Assembly (NCBI RefSeq): GCF_025725665.1 | Contig: NZ_CP107009.1 | Span: 3,038,001 to 3,102,000 of the forward strand | Length of the DNA: 64,000 bases | Direction of reading: 5' to 3' | Source: Halomonas sp. LR3S48 | GTDB taxonomy: Bacteria > Pseudomonadota > Gammaproteobacteria > Pseudomonadales > Halomonadaceae | Shown here: positions 46,692 to 55,492 of the stretch, piece by piece | How positions within the stretch are numbered: the first letter of the stretch is position 1 | Layout of the letters: each line of letters opens with the position of its first letter | Notes under the pieces: generated by a model | What the model saw: only the letters and a program-made list of their open reading frames with translations | The model's database searches: none | What the model was told of the DNA's origin: nothing | Position numbers and translations under genes: made by a program

Positions 46692-47577
46692 CGTCGAGCT
46701 TCTCGCAGAACAGGCGGCTGCCCTCCAGCAGCCGCGGCGTGGGCCGCTGTATCAGCGATGGCGGCACGAAGTAGAGGTTATCGCGCTCGACCGCGGTCAG
46801 GTTCGGGTACTGCTCCCAGTGAGTCAGCCAGTCGCGGTTCTCCTCGCCCATGCCGCCGGCCAGGATCGCCTTGGGATCGGCGGCAAGCACCGATTCGTCA
46901 TCGATGCGCGGCACCAGTCTCGTCAGCTCGCCGAAAACGTTGACGCCACCGCACAGGGTCAGCACCTTGCCGATCAGGTGCTCGTCGTTGATGGTCATCA
47001 GGGGCTCGTCCCACACCTGGTAGAACACCGGCACCGGCTCGGCGTCGGCGTAGCGCTTGGCGAGCGCGGCCATGCCTTGGCGAAATTCGGCGGCGACGCG
47101 GTCCCCCTCATCCCTGGTATCGGCAAGCAGGGCCAGCCGCTCGATGGCGCTGGAGACGTCTTCGAACTCACGCGGTTCGATATAGAACACCGGTACGCCG
47201 AGGGATTCGATGGTCTCTAGCTGCTCGGGGGGGTTGCCGGTGGTCCAGCCGATCACCAGGTCCGGGCGCAGCGAGACCAGCGCTTCGAGATCCATGCGAG
47301 TATGGCTGCCCACCGACGCCACCGCCCTGGCCTCTGGCGGATAGTCGCTGTAGGCCACCACCGCCACCACCTTCTCCCCCGCCCCGGCCGCATAGACCAG
47401 CTCCGTCGCTCCCGGCGAGAGCGCGGCAATGCGGCTGGCCGGCGCCTCGAGGCACACCTCGCGGTCGCGGTCGTCGATGGCACAGACTTCGGCCCTTGCC
47501 GCCTGGGGCAGCAGCAGCGCGAGCATGCCCAGCACGCCGAACAGGAGGTTCAAGCTCGAATGGCGCGGGTTCGTCAC
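46672..47577 (-). CDS. btuF: Periplasmic corrinoid-binding protein
   Basis: A 301-residue class III binding protein with a Sec signal (ending PQAARAEV), and the family segments RIAALSPGATELVYAAGAGE and DLVIGWTTGNPPEQLETIES. No lipobox. It delivers corrinoid to BtuCD. Annotation as BtuF rather than a haem or iron siderophore protein rests on the operon. Confidence 0.88.
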   Translation of the reverse strand: MTNPRHSSLNLLFGVLGMLALLLPQAARAEVCAIDDRDREVCLEAPASRIAALSPGATELVYAAGAGEKVVAVVAYSDYPPEARAVASVGSHTRMDLEALVSLRPDLVIGWTTGNPPEQLETIESLGVPVFYIEPREFEDVSSAIERLALLADTRDEGDRVAAEFRQGMAALAKRYADAEPVPVFYQVWDEPLMTINDEHLIGKVLTLCGGVNVFGELTRLVPRIDDESVLAADPKAILAGGMGEENRDWLTHWEQYPNLTAVERDNLYFVPPSLIQRPTPRLLEGSRLFCEKLDDVRGKR

Positions 47578-47595
47578 CTGCGGCTCCTCATTGAT

Positions 47596-47898
47596 TCAGT
47601 TGTCATCGATCAGTATCAGGCGGCCGCTCTCGGGGTCGCGATAGACCCGGCCGACGCTCTCGAAACCACTACCCGCCTCGCCCATGCCGGCGGGCAGTTC
47701 CGGCATCTCGCGCCCGGTCTCGACGTCCATGCCGCCGCTCGTATCGGCGCCTTCCGCCTTCCCTTCATGCGCGGCGGCCAACGCCACCATCAGGCCGACG
47801 GCAAACACCAGCATGATATCCGCCAGGTTGGCCAGCGGCCCCATCGGCTCCTCGTCGGCCGTGTCGAAACGGCTGCGACGATACTCCGGCACGCTCAT
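47596..47898 (-). CDS. DUF2149 small membrane protein, ExbD-like
   Basis: A 100-residue protein with one transmembrane helix (about 21-44) carrying an acidic residue, D27, in NLADIMLVFAVGLMV. This is the arrangement of ExbD/TolR/MotB helices, whose aspartate carries protons. The family matches DUF2149 as I recall it, which accompanies MotA/TolQ/ExbB proteins and CobN-like chelatases. It overlaps the ExbB-like gene by four bases. Probably the second half of a proton channel; experimental function is unknown to me. Confidence 0.75.
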   Translation of the reverse strand: MSVPEYRRSRFDTADEEPMGPLANLADIMLVFAVGLMVALAAAHEGKAEGADTSGGMDVETGREMPELPAGMGEAGSGFESVGRVYRDPESGRLILIDDN

Positions 47899-48350
47899 CG
47901 CGCCCTCCTCTCCAGCTGCGCCATGGCGGCGTCGTACCAGCGGCGGCGCAGGCGACCGAGCAGGTAGCCGAGGATACCGATGAACAGCCCCAGTACGGTG
48001 GTATTGAAGGCGACGGTAACGGCCTGAGCCAGCACGTCGAGATGGCCATTTGCCAGCGCGGCCAGTCCCGGCCCGAGCGGAATCAGCGTACCCATCAGTC
48101 CCAGCATGGGGCCGATGCGCGCCAGCAGGTCGGCGCGATCGATAGCACGGCGCGCCCGGCTCGCCAGCCTGTCGCGCCTGTCCGCCTCGACCAACCCGCG
48201 AATCCCTCCGTTGCGCTCACCGATGGCGAGTCCCAGCTCCCACAGCGACAATGCCACCAGGGCCAGCAGGGCCAGCATCACCGGTGCCAGCAACCAGCCG
48301 ACGACGGCGTCCATGACTTCCAGCGTGGCAGCAGTCAGGAAATGATTCAT
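47895..48350 (-). CDS. MotA/TolQ/ExbB-family proton channel protein
   Basis: A 151-residue inner-membrane protein with three helices (about 18-42, 79-98, 110-132) and the family motif MLGLMGTLIPLGPGL followed by VAFNTTVLGLFIG. It starts at ATG 48350 within an ATGA overlap with the cobN-like stop. With the DUF2149 partner it could form a small ExbBD-like motor. A canonical TonB is not encoded nearby, so the motor may act on the CobN-like protein rather than on TonB. Confidence 0.85.
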   Translation of the reverse strand: MNHFLTAATLEVMDAVVGWLLAPVMLALLALVALSLWELGLAIGERNGGIRGLVEADRRDRLASRARRAIDRADLLARIGPMLGLMGTLIPLGPGLAALANGHLDVLAQAVTVAFNTTVLGLFIGILGYLLGRLRRRWYDAAMAQLERRAR

Positions 48351-51300
48351 CGCATTCTTCTCCCGTGGCCAAACCCGCCCAACAGCAACAACAGCGTCAG
48401 CACGGCCAGCGCCCAAGGTAGCAGATTCACTCCACCCTCGGCGGAGACATCGGCGTCACCAGTCGGAGCATTCTGAGCGATGTCTGGCGCCGTTTCGCCG
48501 CTCTGTCCCGCCGCCGGATCGGGCTCAGCGGTCGCATCGCCCCGAGCACTGGCTTTCTGGGCCTGGGCTTCGAGCGGCTGCACCTCGCGAATGCTTGCGG
48601 GTACCGCCGGATTTTCGCTGCGTTCCATGCGGGCGGCCTCGACCACCGCCTCGAAGGCTTCACGAAGTTCCTCGTCGAGTCGCTCGGCGACCCAGGGCAA
48701 CAATGGATGGTCCGGGTGGGCGTGGCCGCTGCCGGGCAGACCGTTGGCCACCACCAGCTCGGCGAATTCACCGGCGAGGCGATCCACGGTTGCCGTTTCG
48801 GCATCCCAGTACCCGCGCTGGGCGGCGAGCAGGGCGATCGCCTGCATATGCGCCTTGACGTGAGCGTTGTGCGACTCGGCCAGGAAATCGTCCAGCCCCA
48901 GGTCGTGGCGATCCTGGAAATAGACGGCGTCGACCTCGTCCCACACCCAGGAGCGGACCACCTCGGGGCTGGTCACCTGCCAGCCCCACAGGTTGTCGAG
49001 GAAATCGCTGGCCATGGTACGCGCCCCGGCGTAGCCGTGATCCATCAATGGGCGCAGCCACTGGGGGTTCAGGTTGCGTGCGCGCAGCTCACCGAGCAGC
49101 GCCCGCTCCAGGCTCTCGACTCGCGGATTGTCGATATCAGCATGCTGCAGCACACGGTTGTCGGGTGCCTGGCCGCGCAGTTGCTCCACGGCATTGGAAA
49201 GGCCGCCCTGGAAGTCGAAGCCGTCATCATTGTCGAGCAGGCCGTAGAGGTGACTGGCTCGGCCCAGGTAGGTGCGTCCCACCCGCGCCAGGTTGGCGTC
49301 GAAGGCGGCATGGGCCGGTTCGCCGCTCTGCCGGCTGCCGTAGGCGTGGCCCATGCGTCGGCGGTAGGCGCTGCCCAGCTCGTCGCGGCTCTCCCAGGCG
49401 CTCGAGCGCGTGGCCAGGCGATTGACGCCGGCACCGTAGGCTCCCGGAGCGGTACCGAACACCCGTAATGCAGCCTCCTCCCCGGCGCGCTGCGCCGATG
49501 CGCCGCTCTGCAGCAGCGTCCGGCTATCCGCTACCCAGCGTGCAGCGACGCGGTTCTCGGCCAGGCTTTCGGCGCCCGGGTCGCGCAGGTCGTGGGGCAG
49601 CGGTGCAAGAGCAGCCTCAAGCGCATCGGCGAGCTGGGGATGCTCGTCACGAATCGTCTCGCTGGCCCCGTCAAGGGCCAGACGCACGGCCAGATCTAGC
49701 CATACCAGCTGGTCCTCGTAGAGATCGCGAAACAGCCCCGAGGTAGTGAAGAGTACGTCGCGACGACGGGGATATGCCTCGTCCAGCGGCAACCGCTCGA
49801 GCCCCTGCACGATGCCACGCGAGTTCCACTGCGGGCGTACACCCAGCATGTCGAGGCCGAAGGCGATCATGACGCCCTCGTCGCGTACGGTATCGGAAGC
49901 CCAAAGCACCACCGCCTCGCTCTCTTCGCCATCGGCCTGTCGTTCATCCGAGTCGCGCGCACGTGCGCTTGCGGCCAGCTCGCGGCCCAACGACCAGGCC
50001 ACCCGAGTGGGGATGAGGTCGCTGGAGAGCGCGTGGAAGTTGCGTCCGGTGGGGAGCACCTCGGGAGTGCGTAGCGGGTCGTTACCTGGGCCGGGCGCGA
50101 CGAAGCGGCCTTCCAGGGCGGCCAGCAAGGCGTCGCGTTCGTGGCCCGGCGAGGCGGCGAGCAAATCGCGCCGCTCGCTTTCACGTTCAGTCGCGAGTTC
50201 GGCCTCGAGCTCCCTGTCGCCGCTCATCGAGGCGAGCATGGTATCGATGGCTTCGGCGGACCAATCGCGGCCGAACACGTGCAAACCGAGCGGCATGAAA
50301 CGCTCCTGCATATCGGTCACGTAGTGACCCGCCTCATGCACCAGCAGCTCCTCGGAAACCTCGTCGAGCGTCACCTCGTCGGCATTGAGCCCCAGGTCGC
50401 CGGCGATCTCGCGCTCGAACTCATCGACCAGGTCGAGGCTCTCGATACGCTCACGCAACATTTGCACCGCACGGCGGCGCGTGGGGCTGTCGGGCGAGAC
50501 CGCCGACTCGAAGGTCTCCACCAACTGGCGCAGTTCGAGCAACTCGTCATAGAGCTCGGTGGCGGCGAGCGGCGGCGTCAGGTGGCTGATCATCACGCCC
50601 AACGCACGACGCTTGGCCTGGATGCCCTCGCCCACGCCATCGACGATGTAGGGGTAGATCAGCGGCAGGTCGCCGCCAAGCAGGTCGGGATAGTCGTCTT
50701 CGCTCAAGCCGGCGCGGCGGCGAGGCAGGAACTCCCGCGTCGAGTGGCGACCGAGATAGACCAGAGCGTCGGCCTCGAAGCGGTCACGCAGCCAATGATA
50801 GAACCCGACGTACTGATGGGTCGGCGGGAAGGTGGTGTTGGCGTGCAGCAGCTCTTCGTCGACTTCCCAGCCGCGCGGCGGCTGCGGGCCGATGAAGACG
50901 TTGCCGAAGCGCAACCCGGGGAACAGCATGCGCCCCTCGTGCACCATCGAGCGCCCCGGCGCCTCGCCCCAGCCCGAAAGGCCGGGAATGCCGGTAGCGA
51001 TAAGGGCATCGCGAAGCGCCTCCAGCTCGCCTGGCTCGCCTTCGTGAGCGAGTTGATGGCGCCAACCTTCGACGTACTGATCGAGCAGGTCCAATGCACG
51101 TGCCCGAGCGGGATGTTCGTGCTGCTCGAGCAGGTGCCGCAGGTCCTCGGCGCTGCGCTCGAGCAATTCGCGTACGAGATCGGGCTCACCCATGTCGTCG
51201 GCGTCGCGCAGGCGGGCATGCATGTAGCCCAGCGGACCGTGCTCGAGTTCGGCGCGGATCGTCGTCGGCAGCGTCTCGAAGTAGGCGCGATACTCGTCGC

Positions 51301-52783
51301 CACTCAGCGAGGCAACTCGATCCGCCATTTCGGCAAGCGCCCCCCGATCCTCCGGCAGATTGACGCCGTGCTGCTGGATCAGCTCGTGCAGCGCCTCGGG
51401 GCTCTCGGGCAGCTCACCGGTATCGTAGCCGGCTTCCTGCAAACGGGTGAGCATCTCGAACAGCGAGGCCGGTACGTCGAGATTGTCGGCGCCGACGTTC
51501 TGCCGCCCCGGTGGGTGGTTGTAATAGATCAGCGCGATCTTCTTGTCGGCGTTGTCGACCTCGCGCAGGCGCTGCCAGCGCGCCAGGCGGTTCGTCATGG
51601 CTGCCACCCGTTCGGGAAGCGGTTCACTCAGGCGCAACGCCACGCCGGTTGCCTCGTCGATGCGCACCGGCGTCGCCACAGCCATGACCAGCGGCTGGCT
51701 GATTCCCTGCAATTCCGGCATGGCCAGTTGGTAGTGCACCGCATCGCGCGGCAGACCGTCGCTGGAGAGGCGCCACTGGGCCTCGCTGCGATCGGCCAGG
51801 CGGATGCCCTTGAGCACCGGCACGTCGAGCGCCTCGAGCGTCGCGGTCACACCGCGCCTCCCCTCGCCACCGCCCAGGGTGAAGTCCTGCAGGCTGAGGA
51901 TACCGGCCAGGCTGGCATCACCCAGCGTCTCGGGCAGCCTTTCCACCGCCTCCCGAGTCGCGCCTCCCCAGCGCGACAGTACCGCGACACACTGTATCTC
52001 CTTGCGTTCCAGCGCCTCGCAGGTCGTTTCCAGCAGCGCCCGGTCGCCCGGGCGGTCGCCGCTGTCGAGATCGAGCAGCACCACCGCCGGCCCGCCTTGC
52101 AGGCGAAGGTCGGCCGGCTCGGCGCTGGCCTCGTCCATGTGCGCTGGGCGCAGGTAGCGAATCGCCTCGCGTGGAGACGGCTCGGACACGTCGAGGTCGT
52201 GCCCGGCCTGGGTCAGCAACCAGCGCAGCAGGCCGTCGAGGTGCGCCGGGCTGCGCCCCTGGTAGTAGGCACGCCCCATCAGCCACTTACGCTGCCCCGC
52301 AAAGCGTTCGCGCTGGTCGGTATAGTGCTCGAGCGCCGTCTCGCCGGGCTCGGGACCGGCCGCCAGTTCGCCCAGCGTCTCCTCGCTCAGCCCGGCCAAC
52401 AGCTGCTTGCCATCGAGCCGGGAAAGCCGCGTCAGACGCCGATCGCCGTTTATGGCCAGCACGGGCACCAACGGCTCCACCTGCCGCTCAATGAGCTCGC
52501 CGATCCGCCCCACCTGATCGCCGAAGACCGCGGCGAGCAGCACGGCATCGGCCTCGCCGAATAGCGTGGCAAGCTCCCTGTCGCTTGCGCTCGCCAGTTG
52601 CTCCGGCGTGCGCAGCACCACGTCATGCTCGGGATAGGCGTCGAGGAAGCGATGTGCCCCAGCAGCGAGCTCGGCCGCCGAGCGCTCGGAGACGATGCCC
52701 ACCACGGTGGCTGCCGACGCAAGCGTCGGCAGCAGCATCAGTAGGACTATCACCAACCGCCAGGCCATGACGTGGGGCGCCAT
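48347..52783 (-). CDS. Exported, membrane-anchored CobN-like chelatase (HmuS-like)
   Basis: A 1478-residue CobN/BchH-superfamily protein. Unlike cytoplasmic CobN it begins with a Sec signal (about 1-24, ending LASA) and ends with a Pro/Ala-rich linker plus a single helix (about 1454-1472, LLPWALAVLTLLLLLGG) and basic tail, so most of it should face the periplasm. Neither CobS/CobT-type AAA+ nor VWA chelatase partners are in the operon. It lies between a TonB receptor (one-base overlap) and an ExbB-like gene (four-base overlap). Size and plan resemble HmuS of Bacteroidetes haem loci, here under a cobalamin riboswitch. Cobalt insertion, removal or corrinoid handling in the periplasm are possible. 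ATG 52783 chosen over GTG 52786. Confidence 0.85.
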   Translation of the reverse strand: MAPHVMAWRLVIVLLMLLPTLASAATVVGIVSERSAAELAAGAHRFLDAYPEHDVVLRTPEQLASASDRELATLFGEADAVLLAAVFGDQVGRIGELIERQVEPLVPVLAINGDRRLTRLSRLDGKQLLAGLSEETLGELAAGPEPGETALEHYTDQRERFAGQRKWLMGRAYYQGRSPAHLDGLLRWLLTQAGHDLDVSEPSPREAIRYLRPAHMDEASAEPADLRLQGGPAVVLLDLDSGDRPGDRALLETTCEALERKEIQCVAVLSRWGGATREAVERLPETLGDASLAGILSLQDFTLGGGEGRRGVTATLEALDVPVLKGIRLADRSEAQWRLSSDGLPRDAVHYQLAMPELQGISQPLVMAVATPVRIDEATGVALRLSEPLPERVAAMTNRLARWQRLREVDNADKKIALIYYNHPPGRQNVGADNLDVPASLFEMLTRLQEAGYDTGELPESPEALHELIQQHGVNLPEDRGALAEMADRVASLSGDEYRAYFETLPTTIRAELEHGPLGYMHARLRDADDMGEPDLVRELLERSAEDLRHLLEQHEHPARARALDLLDQYVEGWRHQLAHEGEPGELEALRDALIATGIPGLSGWGEAPGRSMVHEGRMLFPGLRFGNVFIGPQPPRGWEVDEELLHANTTFPPTHQYVGFYHWLRDRFEADALVYLGRHSTREFLPRRRAGLSEDDYPDLLGGDLPLIYPYIVDGVGEGIQAKRRALGVMISHLTPPLAATELYDELLELRQLVETFESAVSPDSPTRRRAVQMLRERIESLDLVDEFEREIAGDLGLNADEVTLDEVSEELLVHEAGHYVTDMQERFMPLGLHVFGRDWSAEAIDTMLASMSGDRELEAELATERESERRDLLAASPGHERDALLAALEGRFVAPGPGNDPLRTPEVLPTGRNFHALSSDLIPTRVAWSLGRELAASARARDSDERQADGEESEAVVLWASDTVRDEGVMIAFGLDMLGVRPQWNSRGIVQGLERLPLDEAYPRRRDVLFTTSGLFRDLYEDQLVWLDLAVRLALDGASETIRDEHPQLADALEAALAPLPHDLRDPGAESLAENRVAARWVADSRTLLQSGASAQRAGEEAALRVFGTAPGAYGAGVNRLATRSSAWESRDELGSAYRRRMGHAYGSRQSGEPAHAAFDANLARVGRTYLGRASHLYGLLDNDDGFDFQGGLSNAVEQLRGQAPDNRVLQHADIDNPRVESLERALLGELRARNLNPQWLRPLMDHGYAGARTMASDFLDNLWGWQVTSPEVVRSWVWDEVDAVYFQDRHDLGLDDFLAESHNAHVKAHMQAIALLAAQRGYWDAETATVDRLAGEFAELVVANGLPGSGHAHPDHPLLPWVAERLDEELREAFEAVVEAARMERSENPAVPASIREVQPLEAQAQKASARGDATAEPDPAAGQSGETAPDIAQNAPTGDADVSAEGGVNLLPWALAVLTLLLLLGGFGHGRRMR

Positions 52784-54615
52784 CACTGGGCACCGTAGCT
52801 GACGCTGAGGAAGGCCGCTCGGCCGGCGTTGAGGTAGTCATCGCCATTGGAGAACCTGGCAGTCGCATACTCCTTGTCCAGCGCGTTCTCCACCGTCAGG
52901 CGAGCCGACCACAGCGGGGCGAACTGCCAGCCGGCACGCAGGTTGACCAAGCCGAAGCCGCTCAGCCGCTCCTGGTTGGCCACATCGTCGTAGCGATGTC
53001 CTTGCAGGATCCAGGAGCCGCCCAGGGACCATTCGCCCAGCTCACGGTCCACGTCTAAACGCGCACTCTTGGATGCGCGACGGCGTAAGCGGTTGCCGCT
53101 TTCACGATCCTCCGGATCGGTCCAGGTCAGCGCGGCAGCCAGCGTCCAGTCGCCGAGCTCGGCACCACCCGACAGCTCGATGCCACGCACACGCGCCTCC
53201 GCCACGTTCTGCGGCGCCCACAGGCCGCCCTCGGTCGGTGCCCAGTCGATCATGTCAACGAGGTCGGTCTGGTAGGTCGCGAGGTCCCAATACCAGCGTC
53301 GATACTGGCCGCGCATGCCCATCTCGACGGTGCTGGAGGATTCAGGGTCGAGCTCGGGGTTGCCCGAGTTCGGCCAATAGAGATCATTGAACGTCGGCGC
53401 GCGGAAGGCAGTACCGTAGCTCGCTCGCAGCGTATGGGAGCCATCCAGGTCATAGCCCAGCGCCAGGCTACCGGTGACTTCCTCACCGTAGGCCTCGTTG
53501 TCGTCGTATCGCAGCCCGGCTTGCAGTGCGACGGGGGAGAAATCGAGCAATCCCTGGGCGAAAACGGCGGCATTGCCGCGGCTGGAGACATCGAAATCGG
53601 TGGTCCCCGAGGCCCTGTCCTCACTGTACTCGGCGCCCGCTATCAGTTCGTGCAGGCCGAAGTTCAAGGTATTCTGCCAACGAGCGGTCTGGGTGCGGGT
53701 GTTGATGATCGAGGGAAAGTCGGTGTTGAAATTGTCGAGTTCGTCGCGTGATTCGCTCAAGGTCAATCGGCTGATCCACTGCTCGGTCACCGGCAGCTCA
53801 CCATAAATGCCGGCCACTTGTTGGACGAAATCGCTCTCTCCGCTGTCGAATTCGTTGTTGCCACGCGCACGCAAGGCCAGGGCGCCGATCTCGGCGCCGC
53901 CATCGAAGGTGTGGGCGATTCGGGCCAGGGCCGAAGTATTGTCGTAGCCCAGGTTCTCGCCGCCGCGGCGAACCGGAGTGCCGTCGGTGGCGAAGTGGCT
54001 GCCGGCAAAGCTGTAGCGGGTGCCACCACCGCTACCGGAGAGCCCGGCGCTAAGGCGGCGTGAGTCGAAGCTGCCGACGCCCGCCGAAACCCAGGGATGC
54101 GGGCCACCTTCTTCCGCCTCTCGTGTGAATAGCTGCACTACCCCACCCACCGCATCGGCACCATACAGGCTGCCGCGGGGACCGCGCACGATCTCGCCGC
54201 GCTGGAACATGCGCGGATCGAGATAGTGCCAGGCGGCACCACCCGAGGTGGCGGAACGCAGCCGGATACCGTCGATCATCAACACCGCCGATTCGCTACC
54301 GGTTCCGCGCAGATAGACGCTGCTCTCTTTCCCGAACGACCCGCGGTTGCTGACATCCACCCCAGGCTGGCCACGCAGCAGATCGGTGATGCTGGTCGGG
54401 TCCTGCCGGCGCAGGGTGGCTTCGTCGAGCACGGTAACGGAGGAGAGCGTTTCGTCAGCGGTGCGCGGCGCCAGTGTGGCGGTGACGATCATCGGGTTGA
54501 GCGCAACGGCGTCGGCGCTTTCGCTGATCGTGGCCTGAGCCTGAACGGCCAGAGGGAGTGCTGCTAGGCCGCAGGCGGCCAGGCCCTGCACGGCCAAGTG
54601 ATGCTTGGTTTTCAT
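52783..54615 (-). CDS. btuB: TonB-dependent vitamin B12 receptor
   Basis: A 610-residue outer-membrane receptor with a signal peptide (ending PLAVQA), a TonB box-like NPMIVTATL, an N-terminal plug domain (VLDEATLRRQDPTSITDLLRG, VLMIDGIRLRS, GPRGSLYGADAVGGVVQLFT) and a beta-barrel. Size equals BtuB. The start is ATG 54615, seven bases after AAGGGA. The riboswitch directly upstream supports corrinoid transport. It heads the operon and overlaps the CobN-like gene. Confidence 0.92.
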   Translation of the reverse strand: MKTKHHLAVQGLAACGLAALPLAVQAQATISESADAVALNPMIVTATLAPRTADETLSSVTVLDEATLRRQDPTSITDLLRGQPGVDVSNRGSFGKESSVYLRGTGSESAVLMIDGIRLRSATSGGAAWHYLDPRMFQRGEIVRGPRGSLYGADAVGGVVQLFTREAEEGGPHPWVSAGVGSFDSRRLSAGLSGSGGGTRYSFAGSHFATDGTPVRRGGENLGYDNTSALARIAHTFDGGAEIGALALRARGNNEFDSGESDFVQQVAGIYGELPVTEQWISRLTLSESRDELDNFNTDFPSIINTRTQTARWQNTLNFGLHELIAGAEYSEDRASGTTDFDVSSRGNAAVFAQGLLDFSPVALQAGLRYDDNEAYGEEVTGSLALGYDLDGSHTLRASYGTAFRAPTFNDLYWPNSGNPELDPESSSTVEMGMRGQYRRWYWDLATYQTDLVDMIDWAPTEGGLWAPQNVAEARVRGIELSGGAELGDWTLAAALTWTDPEDRESGNRLRRRASKSARLDVDRELGEWSLGGSWILQGHRYDDVANQERLSGFGLVNLRAGWQFAPLWSARLTVENALDKEYATARFSNGDDYLNAGRAAFLSVSYGAQ

Positions 54616-54632
54616 TCTGATTCCCTTGCTCG

Positions 54633-54650
54633 CCGTGCCTGCCCGCACGG
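54633..54650 (-). promoter_or_regulatory. Hairpin between riboswitch and btuB ribosome-binding site
   Basis: CCGTGC / GCACGG arms around a GGGCAG loop, ending six bases before the AAGGGA of btuB. It could be part of the riboswitch expression platform; no T-tract follows, so translational control is more likely than termination. Confidence 0.4.
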
Positions 54651-54719
54651 TCTTCTATGCAAAACCGGGGCGGCTTGGGAGATCGAGAAAGGGAGAGAAG
54701 TGAGGCGTCTGCCCTGCCT

Positions 54720-54973
54720 CGAGGTTACCCACCGCAACCCGGCATGAGGGAAACGCCGAACACATTCGTCGGTGTTTCCTGGGTTCTCGGGCCGGTCTCC
54801 GGGCTGACGAGCGAAGCAGCGTCGCCATGACGCGCTTCGGGGCCATCGCCTTCCCATGCCGGAGCACAGTGGCGTGATGATGGACCCAGACTCGATCACC
54901 GTTGCGGGGGCAGCGTCGGAATGCTCATTTCCTCAACTTAGAAGAAAGGTCACCGACTTCCCGTTTAACCTCG
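54720..54973 (-). promoter_or_regulatory. Cobalamin riboswitch
   Basis: All core elements of the adenosylcobalamin riboswitch can be read on the minus strand. P1 is closed by CGAGGTTA (54966-54973) and TAACCTCG (54720-54727). GCTGCCCCCGCAAC follows, then the GCCACTG box (54867-54873) with TGGGAAGGC, then the B12 box GTCAGCCCGGAGACCGGCCC (54789-54808), and a terminal hairpin before the closing P1 strand. Bound cobalamin should lower expression of btuB and the whole downstream operon. Confidence 0.93.
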
Positions 54974-55003
54974 AACTACAGCGAGGCACCTGAGAGTGGG
55001 CGT

Positions 55004-55032
55004 AAACTAGCAATAGCGAGGCTGGACGTCAA
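55004..55032 (-). promoter_or_regulatory. Promoter of the btuB operon
   Basis: On minus, TTGACG and TAGTTT separated by 17 bases. The predicted start lies about 25 bases before the riboswitch P1. Confidence 0.55.
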
Positions 55033-55060
55033 CGCATCGTTGCGCCTAGCCTGAGGTAGA

Positions 55061-55492
55061 TCAAGAACTTAGCTGTTGCAGCATGCCGTGCCAGACGCAC
55101 CAGACCCGCTCGCAGCGCGCCGCGGCATCCTGGGCCAGCCAGCCGTTGAGGTCGCGCAGGCGGCGTTGCTCAGGCAGAAGCGGTACGATGCCACGGCCCA
55201 TTTCGAGCAGGATCAGCACTGCCTCCCCGCCGCTCCGTGCTTCCCATTCACACAGCGCATCGAGCTCGCCAGCCATGGCTTGGCGCAGCCCGTCGTCATC
55301 GGGCTCGTTTGCCATTCGCACGGCCAGCCAACGCTCCCAGCCTTCCAGCACCAGGCAGCCCGACGAGGCGGCAGCCGTGTGCCACGCCTCGAGCCGACAT
55401 CCCGCGTAAGCCGAATGCCAGACGGCCGCGTCGAAACGCTGCCTTACGATGCCACGCTTGCCGGCACAGGCACCGCCGATGAAGAGCTGCAT
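55061..55492 (-). CDS. Short divergent CobU paralogue
   Basis: A 143-residue protein with a P-loop-like N-terminus (MQLFIGGACAGKR) and a C-terminal part aligning with CobU (LLEMGRGIVPLLPEQRRLRD). Compared with the full CobU at 56792 the P-loop is altered (GGACAGKR against GGARSGKS), the HRxxR region holding the guanylylated histidine is missing, and the DCLTLW Walker B is replaced by VLEGWERWL. It may keep only a kinase-like or regulatory function, or be inactive. It overlaps cobC by 49 bases and is the last gene of the block. Start 55492 chosen by alignment; GTG 55501 is possible. Confidence 0.7.
   Translation of the reverse strand: MQLFIGGACAGKRGIVRQRFDAAVWHSAYAGCRLEAWHTAAASSGCLVLEGWERWLAVRMANEPDDDGLRQAMAGELDALCEWEARSGGEAVLILLEMGRGIVPLLPEQRRLRDLNGWLAQDAAARCERVWCVWHGMLQQLSS

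Noticed and set aside
50141..52564. An 807-codon frame on plus, antisense to the CobN-like gene
   Set aside because: Antisense artefact of GC-rich codons; the minus-strand frame has family motifs and operon overlaps.
48347..52783. Standard aerobic cobaltochelatase subunit CobN
   Set aside because: A signal peptide and C-terminal anchor, and the absence of CobS/CobT partners, do not fit a cytoplasmic hydrogenobyrinate chelatase. The family assignment (CobN-like) is kept.
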